From Myoxocephalus aenaeus (lineage: Eukaryota > Chordata > Actinopteri > Perciformes > Cottidae): DNA of 64,000 nt. Where the stretch lies: contig JBAMJR010000086.1 in NCBI GenBank assembly GCA_038501785.1, positions 225,001 to 289,000 of the forward strand. Direction: 5' to 3'. The translations under genes and the position numbers were made by a program. Shown one piece after another: positions 10,641 through 23,400 of the stretch (its first letter is position 1; each line of letters opens with the position of its first letter). Under the pieces are notes generated by a model. It was given only the letters and a program-made list of their open reading frames with translations. It was not told where the DNA came from and did no database searches.

Positions 10641-13329
10641 GGTTATTGATGTTGATTCAATTGAAGGAGGATCTGGCCAGAGGTCATTTATTATGAAGTC
10701 TATAAGTCATATATTTGTAAATATGGACCAATAAACTACAAAATTGACTGAAATGATGTGAAATAAAATGCATATGTTTCATTATTTAAATCAATGTTGG
10801 GCTTTTGTTTACATGGTGACATGGACGGTGACAAGATATGCAGCCTACGCAACGTGATTATGGTTACCATACCCAGATACTGTCATGCAGCATCTGTTGG
10901 CACACCAAGATCATCCATTTAATCATCCATTCATCTTTCTGCTTTCTGCTTTTCAAGCTCCTCCTGGGAAACCCCGAGGCCACCACCTACAAGAACGACT
11001 TTAAATGTCACTTACAGCCAGGTCGAAGCAATGCCAGTTAGTAGACATATACAATCCAACCCAAAAGCCCTTTTAAATGTATCCAATCAGCTTAATGTGA
11101 AGTATCTATTGACTCTGTGTCAAAGAGACGTGAGTTCATTTCTAATGTAGAGTTTAAGGTTCTTGTTGTTGTGTTGTATATTGAGAGTTATTTCTAATAT
11201 TTTGTTCCTCTCATGTACTGTCTGGAATTGATAAACCTTTTAACACCATGATGCAATTAAATATGACACCAGCATCAATGATTGAAGAATGCCCATAGAG
11301 TTGGACTAACACTTCACTGACACAGTGGAAGAAAAAAACTTTTAAAAGTGATAACTTTAAGGCCAATCCTTAACACTCAGACAATAGATCCACCTGTCCA
11401 TCGACTCTGCCCACACAAGACAAATGAAAGCCATTAGGAAATCAAACATTAGCCTGCCCTTCTACACAAGAAATGTCTGCTCTGCATGGTAAGTGAATAA
11501 TAAGTACCCCATTTAGAAGTATTTTGGATAGTTTTTGTATAGTGCGATTGATTTTGTGTCGCGTTATATTAAACTATATATCAATCTGAATAAGCAGACA
11601 AAGCAGACCATCATAGCCGTCTGGCTGCCAGTCATTCTTGCTTTGCATTTTTTCAGACGCACTCACTGTTTGACTGTTTGGGTCTTCAGCCTTCAGTCAA
11701 GAACATGCAATGTACAGCTTTTCACCTCTAGGTGTCACTGACAGCTATACTAGTATATTATTTTCTACCAGGCATTGATGACAGCAATGAGTAGGGGACA
11801 CGTTTATTATATGAGATATGATGGAAAAAGAAAATACCATTAGAGTCCTTTAAACCGTGCAATATTGAACAAAACACAACTGATTGAAAAGGCTATGTCA
11901 GACAAAGTGCAACATGTTTAACAGTGTGATCAAGAGCCAAACTCTTAAGAACATCTAAAAACCAAACTCCCCCTTCGTCTGTTTGTGTGTGAGATCATTT
12001 TCTGGCGTTAAAGTTGGTCCTATGGAAGATGAATTGTTAACAGAATGTTGATTATACATAATAATGCAGCCAATTGAACTCTTGCTGATCCATCCTCTCA
12101 TCGGCTTTGAAGTTACTCTCATTTTTCTCGACACAGGGAGATGCACCGCTTGATGAGCAAACACACTGTGGTAATGCTGCATTGTGCCAATGGTGACATA
12201 TTGTTGGAGTCAGAGTGCGTTAGCCATGAAAACCCGTCACTAACTGGTGCTTTGTTCCAATTGTCTTTAAGGGAAACCGCATCGTTGCAACTGCAGCAAC
12301 CTAAACATATGATAAACTGAAATGTATATTCAAATTGTAAGACAGCATGGTCTAAAAAGGGACGGCTGCTCCAACTCGGTTCGACGTTCTCTGTCTATTT
12401 TGGGCTGAAATAAAATGACGTAACGATGGCAGTTGAGAATGAAACCTGAGAAGAAAAGCACAACTTTCATTAATTTTGTCCGAGCCGCTTCGCGTGGGCT
12501 TCGGTCCTCCATTTAGTTTCATCTTTGCACTCGATTCAGTGCACGTACAATTGATGTCAGGAGTGAATGATGTAATGTCTGAGAACATGGAAAAGAATAC
12601 CTGAATGTCACGCTCTGTGTCTCCAGCGCTGCACACGGAGGCCCATGTCTAGACAACACAAAGTGCAGCAGCAGACTGAACTCATTCAAAGAAAAGAGCT
12701 ATTGTAATGAGATGTTTCTGGTACTTGGATGGATCTTAATGTGATTTCCAAATTCTAAATCTGACTGGCTTAGAGTTCAACAATCGTTAGCTATAACCGA
12801 TAAAAAAAAAGAAAGGGTAAGTTCTCAAATGGTATGGAAATAATTATCTTTTAAATTGTCTGAATGTGTTTTGGTGAGTTCAACAGTCAACAGCTTTAAA
12901 GCTTACTGATAGTTTCCAATGTGTGGCCACCCACTTTTATATTGGGCAAGGGTGTTGCACCATATACCACACCTGAAACCATCAAAGCCTTCCACCTCTA
13001 AAAAAGCATGCAGCAATACACCCATATGTTGCACATAAAATATTTTTTCCTCTGTCACAAATGGCTGCAGCTGCTTTAAAATTCCGCTCAAGTGTCTCGT
13101 CATCTGGCACGCATCAGTAGTCACATCCGTCCTGATGTGAAGTCGGGACCTTTCCTTGGCCACCATGCTTCGCTTGGTCCAAACAAGTGGGTGCAGAGAG
13201 GCAAAGGCACTTACTTTAACTCGTACTCAATGGCGGTTTTCTCCATCACCCCCACACCCACCACCCCACCCAGCTCACACCGGACAGTGCTGCGACTGCG
13301 GGGGGGACAAAAATAGACAATAACACGAC

Positions 13330-13530
13330 ACTTTTTCACTTTTAAGCCATTGATGCCTGTGTTTTATGTTTGATTTATTTTGAAATGTCTTGTTTTAAAT
13401 TAGAATGTCCTGTCTTAAATGTTTTTATACATGTTTTTACCTGTTACTGCTGTACTGACAGATGAGTCGACAACTTAATTTCGTTGTATGTTTTTACAAT
13501 GACAATAAATATCCTTACCTTACCTTCTCA
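13330..13530 (+). repeat. probable 3' tail of a non-LTR element
   Basis: A T-rich segment ends in CAACTTAATTTCGTTGTATG, then ACAATGACAATAAATATCC and a short CTTAC repeat. A terminal simple repeat after ACAATGACAATAAA is typical of fish LINE 3' ends. Class assignment is tentative. Confidence 0.4.
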
Positions 13531-16500
13531 GCTGGTGCCCCCAGAAATGTACTTGTCTGGGTGGGGGGCAGTCACTGCTTTGGAAGTGCACAGCTTCTCC
13601 AACTGTAGGTGTGAGGTCTGCAGGGAGGCATAATATAAGGTGTTGCTATCCAGTGAAATCAGCTTTTGCCTCTGGGAGCAATTTTGTGCATTCCAAGAAA
13701 TGTAAAAAAAAAAATGTCAAGGAGGCGGGACTAGCTCAAATGATAACCACTGTACACGTCTGTGTGCCATACGATTGTGGATGTCCAGAGGGTCTTGTCT
13801 CTTCAGTTTTTCTCAGCTGTCTAAGAACTTCATGTTATTATTTATTTTTATTTTTTCAATTATAAGGAAATAATACATATTAACATCTTCCACCTTTTCA
13901 CTTTCAGATCATCCTGGTTTTGGGCAGTTCTACAGAGCTGTGCTTTTAGTGTCAAATCCATCGACACAGTCTTTACTACATGCTGTAAATTCCCTTGCCA
14001 TTTCTATGGAGTATAGGCTTTAGGAGGATAGCTGTATACAGCCGAGTGGGTTTGCACTTGCAGCTCTATGCATCCACGATCGTGGACAATGGAGGCGTAA
14101 TCTCGTCAAAGTGCCCCACATTTAATGTACAAACTAGTTTTTATTCGCAACCTAAATAGATTTATTTCTCATTCGAATTCACATCAAGCCAAATTATATT
14201 AGAAAAAAAGCCCATTTGAGACAAGTTTATGACACTATATGGTTTGAACTACCTCTTAACATGCATGCCATTGATATCACAGCACGTTTAAATGTGTAAA
14301 ATGTTCAATGAAGAAGTACAAACGGAGCTGGTGTGGCCGCATGGCGTATGCTGTGATGCAGGCATGAAATTTAACTGCAGCCTGCAAAGTCTTTACAAGA
14401 CACAGGTGGGGAGTCACTTTCGCCACATTACATTTAGCTCCTAATTTCCTGTGGCGTAGCCCCCCCTGCAGAGCCACAGTGACCCTTTCAAGACTTCCTC
14501 TCTTCACTTCCTCTTAGACCCGCGTAAGCGTGTCGATGGAGAACATATTTGAACGTTTGAGAAAATACAACACTTATTGTTCTTCTGGCAAAAACACCAG
14601 AAGAATAATCCGAGTGGACTTTGTATGTACTTGTTGCTGGGATTCTTGCATACATCCTACCTGATTCTGCAAATGGGATGATCTATCAATTCAGCTCACC
14701 CTACACACTAAAGCTCTCTGGCCTAACAAAAGGTTACAACAAACACTACGAAGCTCTACCCACCTGTTTAAACAAAAGCAGAAGATCGGGACAATGTCTC
14801 ACACAATGGACAGATAACATTAACGCCTGCTGCATGAGGGGGGCCCAAGTAGACTATGATGTCACCGTCACTGGCACCGGTTTCGATGGAAACCCTGAAG
14901 AATATTAAATCCATCGTCGGAAGAACTGAGGCAACGGTGACTTCACTCTCCTCGGAGAACAAATAATAAACACGGTGTATTAAACTTTAAACTTTAATTC
15001 AATATTAGTGTGAAACGGACAAAGTGCCCATTAGGCTACATCATTACGAGGCCGGGGTTGCAGTCAGTGGGCCTCGGCAATTAGTAGTGGCATAAGTCAC
15101 CATTCAAACATGCATGAATGAGAAATTACAACAGTGTGGGGCGCAATTACCTCTCCCAAACCAGTGCGTGTCAGATGACATTATCTCGCAGGCTGAGAGA
15201 CATTACTGGACTCAGGCTTTCCGGCCCCAGAAGAGTGAGGAGAGGTCAACTACTGTGGGAGGAACAGGTCATGCTGTCCCTGACTGTGACATGAGGACAT
15301 CTCTCCGGAGTCCAGGGGGCCTCGGATATTCGAAAGACACGAGGCATTTAGGGATTAATTCCTGTTCCATGATTTATTTTCAGGTCGGTACTGTTGAAAG
15401 TGTACAATTCAGATCGTGTGTTCTGAAGCCTGTATTTGGCAGAGTGTATAGCGACAGGCACGTCACCGAGGTGGCCATGGGCAATGTGTGTTATAACCTT
15501 TGTACAACATCTGTGGAATAAAGTCACATTTGGTTTCCTTTTGATGGTGTATTCACTTGCCTACTATTCTGAGGATCAGGTTGGTTTGTGTTTTGGGCTC
15601 CGCAGCAGGGCAGGGCAGCACAGAAGAGTGACAGCAGCTCTCCCAGGGGATTAGTCTGCAGCTCCAGGACACTGAGCTCATGTGTCCAGGTTATGAATGA
15701 GCGTATGAGCGAGTTGAACTTGTGTCTCCTGTAGGGGGTATAACGGGAAAAATCTGTACAGCTGTAATGTGTATCTATGAATATATGTCATCACAGAGAC
15801 TAGGAGTTGTTTTATACGTCCGTTCAATCCATACGCAAGTCACGACAGTACAACAAAAAAGAGTCATTCTTAACTTGACTTGTGAATTAGACGAGAGATA
15901 AACATGTTATTCAATCAGGAAAGACGTTCATGAGCATCTTGGGGGTCTTCATTGTGTGCGACTGGTGCAGCTGCGCATGCATTTGATTCTAATGAACAGA
16001 GAAAACTAATGATAGGGCCACTGACTCATCTCTGTCACTGATTAGTCAAGGGAGACCCCTGAAACAAAGTGATCAATGGACCCAGTACCCCGCGTGCCTG
16101 ATCAGGCAATTCACGAGGCAGCTTTTGTCTGTATTTATTCCCACTAGTGATTAAGTGATCCTGAAGATCAAGCTAAGAGAGAAGTGGATGAGATGTCACT
16201 GCAGCCTGTTTAGGACAGACTCCTGTGCCATGCAGTATATATTACATTGCAGTCATTACAGTTAATACAATGTGCCCATCCAAAAAGCTCTGCTGACAGA
16301 GAACACAAACATCATGTGATGTCTGATGCTGGCATGTGCTTGATTCATTTATCAGCGTGGCTTCTCCTGCAGTAAACTGCATATCAGTCAATAATGTGGC
16401 ACCTAACTGGAAGCTCTGCAGCTGTAAATATATGCTGAGGTTAAACGACAATAATTCTGTACAAATACAGAACAGGGACAATTCTGTGATTGTAATGCCA

Positions 16501-16689
16501 TTGTAACATCCTTACATGATTATGTTACCAGAGAGGCACCATTGTGTATCTCTGATCATGCCATGATTCTACTACACGCTTATTAACTTTTGGTGATCAT
16601 GGTGACGACACCATTTCCACTGAAGTCCCTCCATGTTAAGTCACTTCTCGTATTTCGGATGATTGTTAAGCAGAAAAAGAGATTTGGAA

Positions 16690-16859
16690 ATAATTCTATG
16701 GAAGTTTGTCCCGCCCCCTCACTCTACAACCCCCCCACCCCCAAAAAAAAAAAAAGTGAGCGAGGGCGCCTCCAGCCTCCAAAGTCGGAGTCAAGGCATA
16801 AACTTTACGCACAAGTTTCCTTTAGCGGCACAGAAGCGCTGCAAGGTCAGAGACACAAG
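16690..16859 (+). promoter_or_regulatory. fbln2: candidate fbln2 promoter and non-coding exon 1
   Basis: The fbln2 start codon lies six bases after a good splice acceptor (19049), so an upstream untranslated exon is expected. The best candidate ends at 16859 (CACAAG|GTAGGC). It is preceded by a GC-box-like CCCGCCCCC near 16709 and a weak TATA-like CATAAAC near 16798. This is inference from sequence signals alone; other upstream donors are possible. Confidence 0.35.
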
Positions 16860-19048
16860 GTAGGCAACGTGATTTTGTGGATAAAAACAATCGATATTAA
16901 TGCATGATTTGATGTATTGAGCATTTCCACTGGACAACATGTGAACGTAAAGGGGACAACTATTTAGTTATGTGGTCAATACTGTCATATGTTTTGTGTT
17001 TGTTTGATATTTAGAGGCACTTTCTTGTGGCCAAAATGATCAACGGTTCCTGGTTATATCATAACCCGACAGAATTAATCCGCACTTCATTTAATGTTTG
17101 CCTCACGACTGTTAAAGTCCAAAAGTTGAAGGCGGCTTCTGTGACACGATGAGAAACCGATGGTTTGAGCACCTCACACGTTGCTAAAGTATCCAATTCG
17201 ACAGCGAGCTCGTGCACTTTCAATTTTTTTTAAATTTCTTCACTGGAATATTTAGGGACTTCAGCTTGTCCTCTCGTGGGTTCAGGAATCCGTAAAACAG
17301 TGTTTGGATGTGCGTGTGCGCGCGACTGTCACCGCGAGCGAAAAAGAAAGGATAAAGGTCATTTTTTGGCTACTGGGATGACAAGGCACACAGCCGCTGT
17401 TTGAAATGCTTTGTGGGGACATTGCCTGAGCTGATAGCTGAACAAACAACCCAACAGACTACTTCTCATTCACAAAACAGCCTCCACCAAGGTGTTTAGA
17501 GCAAGATGACTTTCATTCACTGGATTTTATTGTCTTCCCTCCATGTGTTAAACTCTGTCTGAATGTTGTAGACAAACACAGCTCCACAGAGTTCCTCCAC
17601 TCAGCATGGCAGTGGGCCATGTGCCTGTTATAGACCGCAAGATCTGGTGAAATGATTTTGTACCTGCAGAACACAAAGGCATCATTGATACTCTAAACAG
17701 AGCTGCAGTGCACTTTGTGTTGTAGAAGGAATACCGATGTTGGATACCTCCAGTATCAGTGCAGTGTATCAGGTGAATGAAAGAAACATGTCTTTTTATT
17801 ATCTGAAAAAGATCAGGAGTTATAAGTCGTATACTTGCATCTGGAGCTCAATACTTCAAAGAATGCAAGTGTCGGCCGCTTCAGTTGGAGAGAATAAGTC
17901 ATCTGTAAACATCTCTTATCCTTTTATTTCTGTTGCTGCTCCTCTTTTGGTGGGAATCTATTCCAAGGACATGCACATGACAGAATAGGCTGTGTGGAAT
18001 GAGCTCCACTGAAATTTGGTGAGAAACATTTCAGTAGAAAATGTCTTGAGACAAGTTTGTCATGCAGAACGATTTTGAGTTAATCTCTAATTTTCAACCA
18101 GACCTTTTTTTTTTTTATCCCAGTAAATGTCACATAAGCTTCTTGCGACTGGCACAAAAGCAAGCGGCGAGGAAAAACAGGAAAATGAAATGGGAAAACA
18201 CCTGGTTCTCAATATGCTCCCTGATTTGATGTCACCTCACTTCCTCAAAAGGATAAAGTCTGTCAAATTCTGATTTACGTGCTGCCACTCCGTCCCTGTG
18301 CAGCTCCAGAAACCTCATCAAATCCATTCATTTCTAGACTTTACAGGACTTCATTCATTACAATATGCCATTTTTTTATAACAGCACTTCTTCTAGTTCT
18401 CTAGATTGTTTGTCGGTGTTGTCCTTGCAAAAGCCTGGTTTGCACGCTCCTCAGCTATTATAGGCAGAAATGAACAATGGACTCAAATGACTGCAGACAG
18501 AGTATTTGCACAACCATATTCATGGGAAGCAAAACATTTTATTGGAATACACTAACATATGCTGCAAATAGATAACTCAGATAAGCAGTCCTCCTGTGGC
18601 ACGTTGTTTTTGTATATGGCAAACTATAACATTGTCATAGAAGGGAAGTTTTGTTGTTTCAGCCTCGTTTAAAAAAAAAGAAGACATATTTCTCTCAGTC
18701 AGTCTTACCTTTGGCCAAATTTCCATGTGCAATCAAATATAAACCACAGCTTTCATCCCCTGCTGTGGTGCCAACAGTGGGCATGGAAAAACACGGAACA
18801 TTTGGCAGGAGGCCAAATTAAAGCAGACAGATTATTTAGTTAAAAAATGTGTTTTTGACTTTGAAAAGAAACCAAAAATAATAGGCCGCTGATTGTTATC
18901 AAGTAGAATGCCAGACAACATTTGTACTGTAAATATATTAACCACTGTTTACTTTCACAGGATAAACGACACAAAATTCTTCCTCATCTGGAATCAAATC
19001 TAGCCTAAAGAGACGCTTACTTTTCTTTCTTTTTTCATACTTTTTTAG
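16860..19048 (+). other. presumed first intron of fbln2
   Basis: If the non-coding exon is right, this is a 2.2-kb intron. It ends in a long pyrimidine tract and TTTTTTAG|TG at 19048. I see no coding exon or recognisable repeat in it. Confidence 0.4.
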
Positions 19049-20405
19049 TGCAAAATGAACATTCAGTGGGCAACATTGTTTTTAAGTTGGCTGATTCTGT
19101 GCTTGGACACCTGTCTAAGCCAGAAAGACTGTCCCGACTGTCCCGTTCTGCAGAGCTGCATCGAAACGGTTTTAGAGAAGGGTTCCTGCTGTCCCACCTG
19201 CACTGTAAGGGGCTGCACCTGTGAGGGCTACCAGTACTATGACTGCGTCCAAGCAGGCTTCCGGAAAGGGAAAGTCCCAGAGGGGGAAGCTTACTTTGTG
19301 GATTTTGGAAGCACTGAATGCACCTGTCCTCTGGGCGGTGGGAGGATAAGCTGTCATTTTATTCCGTGCCCTGAAATCCCCCCCAACTGCGTTGATATTT
19401 TACAGCCTGCTGATGGATGTCCGCAATGTGGGAAAATTGGCTGTACCCAAGGCAACAAGAAGTACGATGCGGGACACTCCTTTCAAAAGGACCGGTGTCA
19501 GGTTTGCCACTGTCCAAAGAATGGTGGACGGTTAATGTGTTCACCTATCCCCGGCTGTGACCTCCGTAGTTCTAATAACCCCGTGTGGGTTGCGACCACT
19601 GAGAACAACAACCCTTTGAGAGACATTAGCAGCCGGCACGACGGCCAACAAACGAGTCCCGGAGAACCGTTTTCCAAGCTGGCACTGGGAAACACTCTAC
19701 CGCTGTATAAGCCGGACCCACCCAGTTTTGGCACAAGGCATTATGACTACACACTGGAGGAGCCAAAGTCTTCCACTGTCAAAGATCTGGCCCCACCACT
19801 GGAATCTACTACACCACCACCAATTTACCAAGCGGCGAGCTCCACTTCCCTCAGCTCCCTCGATGACAGGAGACATGAGCTCAGGGAGACACAAATGAGT
19901 TCTGGTCCAGAGACGAGCAGTGAGGCCGAGGTCACACAGAGCGTGGATCCGTCGACCACAGGGGATCAGAGCGTAACATCAACGCTGACAACAACCACAC
20001 AGCGAGTGACCGCAGAGGACCACAGGCCGCAACAGGAACTCGGGGAAAGGACCATTAGACCCGACAGCGACAGAAACAGAGTGGCACAGGACGCTTTAAA
20101 AGACACAGCACACGCCGTCCGTGCAAACAAGGAGAACAGGCTCTCTGGCCATCATAAACACAGTCAAGGCAGTCGCACTGGGAGTCACGGCGGCTCCCAT
20201 TATAGCAGCCATAAAGAAGAGGAAAGAGTGCCAGTGGAGCACAGGCAGCCCCTTGGTAAAGATGAGCCAACCTCATTTCCCACTGTACAGTTCAGTCCCA
20301 CCAGCAGAGCTCCAGTCAGGATGAGGGAGGATGGAGAGCAGCCTCAAAGACAACCTCAAACCCTCTACAACTACGACTCCCAGGATGAGCTGGGAGAAAC
20401 TGAAG
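19049..20405 (+). CDS. fbln2: fbln2 coding exon 1: signal peptide, Cys-rich N domain, Cys-free segment
   Basis: Coding starts at 19055 and runs 450 codons plus one base. Residues 1-22 are a signal peptide (LFLSWLILCLDTCLS). Residues 23-165 form the Na domain with many Cys, matching human fibulin-2 closely at GCTCEGYQYYDC, YFVDFGSTECTCP and CPEIPPNC. Residues 166-450 are the Cys-free Nb segment, rich in Ser, Thr, Glu, Pro and His. The donor is AAG|GTACGT, phase 1. It is by far the largest exon of the gene, as I recall for other vertebrates. Confidence 0.96.
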
Positions 20406-23400
20406 GTACGTAATTGTAGCTGTGTGTAGCATTTAGGGATAAACATTGGCAGAAATGGAATATAATATTAATAAGTATGTTTTATTTAGTGTATAATCAC
20501 TTGCAATTAAGAGTAGTTGTTTCTTAGTAGTTTCCTTTGAATGATGTCTATATACGGAGCAGGTCCTCAAACCAGCCGCCATGTTTCTACAGTAGCCCAG
20601 AACAGACAAACCAAACACTGGCTCTAGATCGGGCCATTCACGTTTTTACGTGTCGGCCTCCGTATTTGTCTTACAGGCTAGATGCCGCCACATAAAAGTA
20701 TCTTTTATGATCAACAGTATTCAAACCATAGAAATAGAATAGGAGTAACATTCCTATTCAAATCAACGTAGCAGTGGCAGGCTTACAACAGGTCTTACAC
20801 TCACTGAGGTGAGGTTTTGTAGTACTGACTAAAACGAGCAGTGGAGTAGTAACGTTACGAAGTGCAGAGAGCGCTAAATAAGTAACATTTACCAACTTAA
20901 TTCTTCATCCACACACTTTTGTCATCGTGTAGGAAAGCACATTGCTATCGCCATATGAGTGACATCATTGCTTGGCTTATTCTCAGTAGCCAGTGTAGCA
21001 TTAAAGCACTTGGACTTACAAGCTAACAAGCGAACAACAGGCTAGTTAGCATGCTAATTGCACTAAGCTTTAAGGCTACACTGGTTACCGGTGCAGGTCC
21101 CGCTGTCCCTCCGCCTCACTCCCCTGACGCTTCAGAGAAGGACAAGCTAACTAGCCAACTAGCCATCCTGACGAGCTGCAACTACACTTTACAGCCCCGC
21201 TGACGTGTATTGTCATCATAACAACTAACTATAAATCGCCATTTTCTTTTGTACTCGTCAAACGATCACGGATAACAGGTGCACGTCCATCCCACTCCTA
21301 TTCTAGGTCTAGGATGCTAACCTTTCTTCTTGAATAAAGTATTTGAAAGCAGCAGAATTGAAAGGAAATCTGAAACATGACATGTTTTGATTCGTTCAAT
21401 GCCGGCATCAAAATGCATCACAGTGTGATGATTTACAGCCTCGTAATGACGAGGTTAGGCTGTTACTATTTCAGAAGACATCTTCCCTTTCTTTCTCTCA
21501 CATCCTGTCTTTTGAAGAGGAATTCATAATCACTATCTTCAAGCTGGCACAGGACCAGGAAAAACAATTGTTCATGGAAAGTCTGTTTTCCCTGGATAGC
21601 ATTTATCTACCTTACTCAGAAGAGAAAAGAACAATACTAAGTACATGCTCACTTTCATGCATTCAACTTGAAAGAATGTTATATTTCTCTTGAGGTTTGT
21701 AAGAAGCAAATAATACTAAGCCCTGTGCTATATTTACATTAGTGTGCTTCTAATATATCGGATAAATCCTTTAAGAGCAGCTGAAATTGCATTTTCTCTC
21801 CCCACTTTGCTCTGGTGAGAGCCCCGGGGTTGTGCATCTTGTATCCTTCATGTGATTATCAGCATGATCTCAAACAGATCGGCCCCCTTCGGGACAATCT
21901 ACTGCAGGCACCAGGAGGGAAAGGAGACGATGAAGTGATTACTAGGATGTCTCAATGATGAGCTACACTGCACTGGAAAATAGGAGAAAAAAATGTTGTA
22001 TACCAAAGTGTGAAGTTGCATATACCATATATCTAAAAATTCTGCCATATAATAATTGCTTTTGCTTTAATTGATTGGATTTCATGCAGTTCCATAAGGG
22101 TTATTGATTAATAAACTTAATGGCTGGCATCATAATTGCCAATACTTTATGGCTTCATGGCACACGTCTCTCTATTAGCATACTCCCGTATGAAGTGAGT
22201 AAACTACATTATGAGAGAGTGAATTACTATTGGTGTTTTTGTCCAGCAAACCACAATCTGGAGGTGTGTTGTTAACCCTTCTTTACAACACTGTGATTTT
22301 TTGTTGGGACCTGTCAGGACGTTTCTTTCCTTTCAGCACCTGGCCTCCATAGGTATGTCTAGTATATGCTGAATGCACGGGTGAGGTGTTTCTGTGTGAA
22401 CTCCAGAGGTGCCTGTCAACTTCATTTACCAGCACAAAGTTGGAGAATACAGGTTAGAAAGTGGCTGTTTGTTGCTGTTTGCCATGACACATTTAGTTGA
22501 GGAGGGCCACAGACTCAGGTCATGTCTAGGTAGAATGTGAAACTGTATGTGATCCATTATAGAAACTCATTCAGGGAGAAGTTTGACAGATTTTACACAA
22601 AGTCCATAACTGCATGAGGATAAAGTCCAGGTATTCCCTTGGGAAATATCACTTCCTGGAAGAGAGTTTTGTGTTGAAAGTCAAAGTAGGATGTTGTGTT
22701 TTTCTCCTGGGATAAGGAGTTCGAACTTGTCGGGCTAGGATGGAATGACACTGTGCTGGTTCCCCCGGGGAAGGTCATCGGACAATTGGAGATTTCCAGA
22801 GTGGCGGCATGTTAAAACACAGACAGGAAAAACACAGCTGATAAGGGCCTTGACTAATTCCTGTTATCAACGTTATTATCAGAACATGCCAAAGTATTTT
22901 TGGAGAGGAACAGAGAAAGCATGAATAACAAGAACGCAACCCTTTTTCTGTGAATATAAATGGTCCGCCTTTGTAGTGGCCCAGTATCTACTCATTTGCC
23001 TCTCTTTCTCACCAGTGTTTGCTCAGAAAAGGGGGGGGATGGGGTTTGTTCAGGCTTTCTGATGCTGGGCTGGACCTGGTATAGGATTTCTTTTGGGGGG
23101 TTGTACCTGTGAGCGGCATAATGCCCATGTGATGAATGAGACCACTGTTGTGGCTTGATTGCCAGACACTAATCACTGCTCCCTCATGAGCCTCGGTGTG
23201 ATTACCCCGTCTCTCGTGAGGCTGCTGGTTTCCCAATCTTCCCAGTAATCATCTCATCTGAAGCCCACCTCCACACATTCTCCTCTCGGTAACGTCCCAC
23301 TCCACCAAGCCCCGACCATAACATTAAACTAAACTAGGAGAGTCTTAGACGTGGATGAATTGATGAAACTGAAGCATACACATCTTCTGAGTTGAGGTGG

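Larger units (their letters stand above)
9734..16700. other. intergenic region between nup210 and fbln2
   Basis: About 7 kb between the divergent genes. The first few hundred bases (to about 10010) are CpG-richer and must hold the nup210 5' UTR and promoter; I could not place the start site. The rest holds repeat fragments near 10380-10640 and 13330-13525. Open frames such as 13611-13865, 14621-14908 and 15114-15521 show no recognisable domain, splice pattern or codon-level conservation I could judge, so I do not call them genes. Confidence 0.6.

Noticed and set aside
14621..14908. 95-codon open frame starting MYVLVAGILAYILPD with a hydrophobic start
   Set aside because: No recognisable domain, promoter or splice context; length is within chance for this composition.
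15114..15521. 135-codon open frame in the nup210-fbln2 interval
   Set aside because: Low-complexity-free but matches no family I know; no supporting exon structure.
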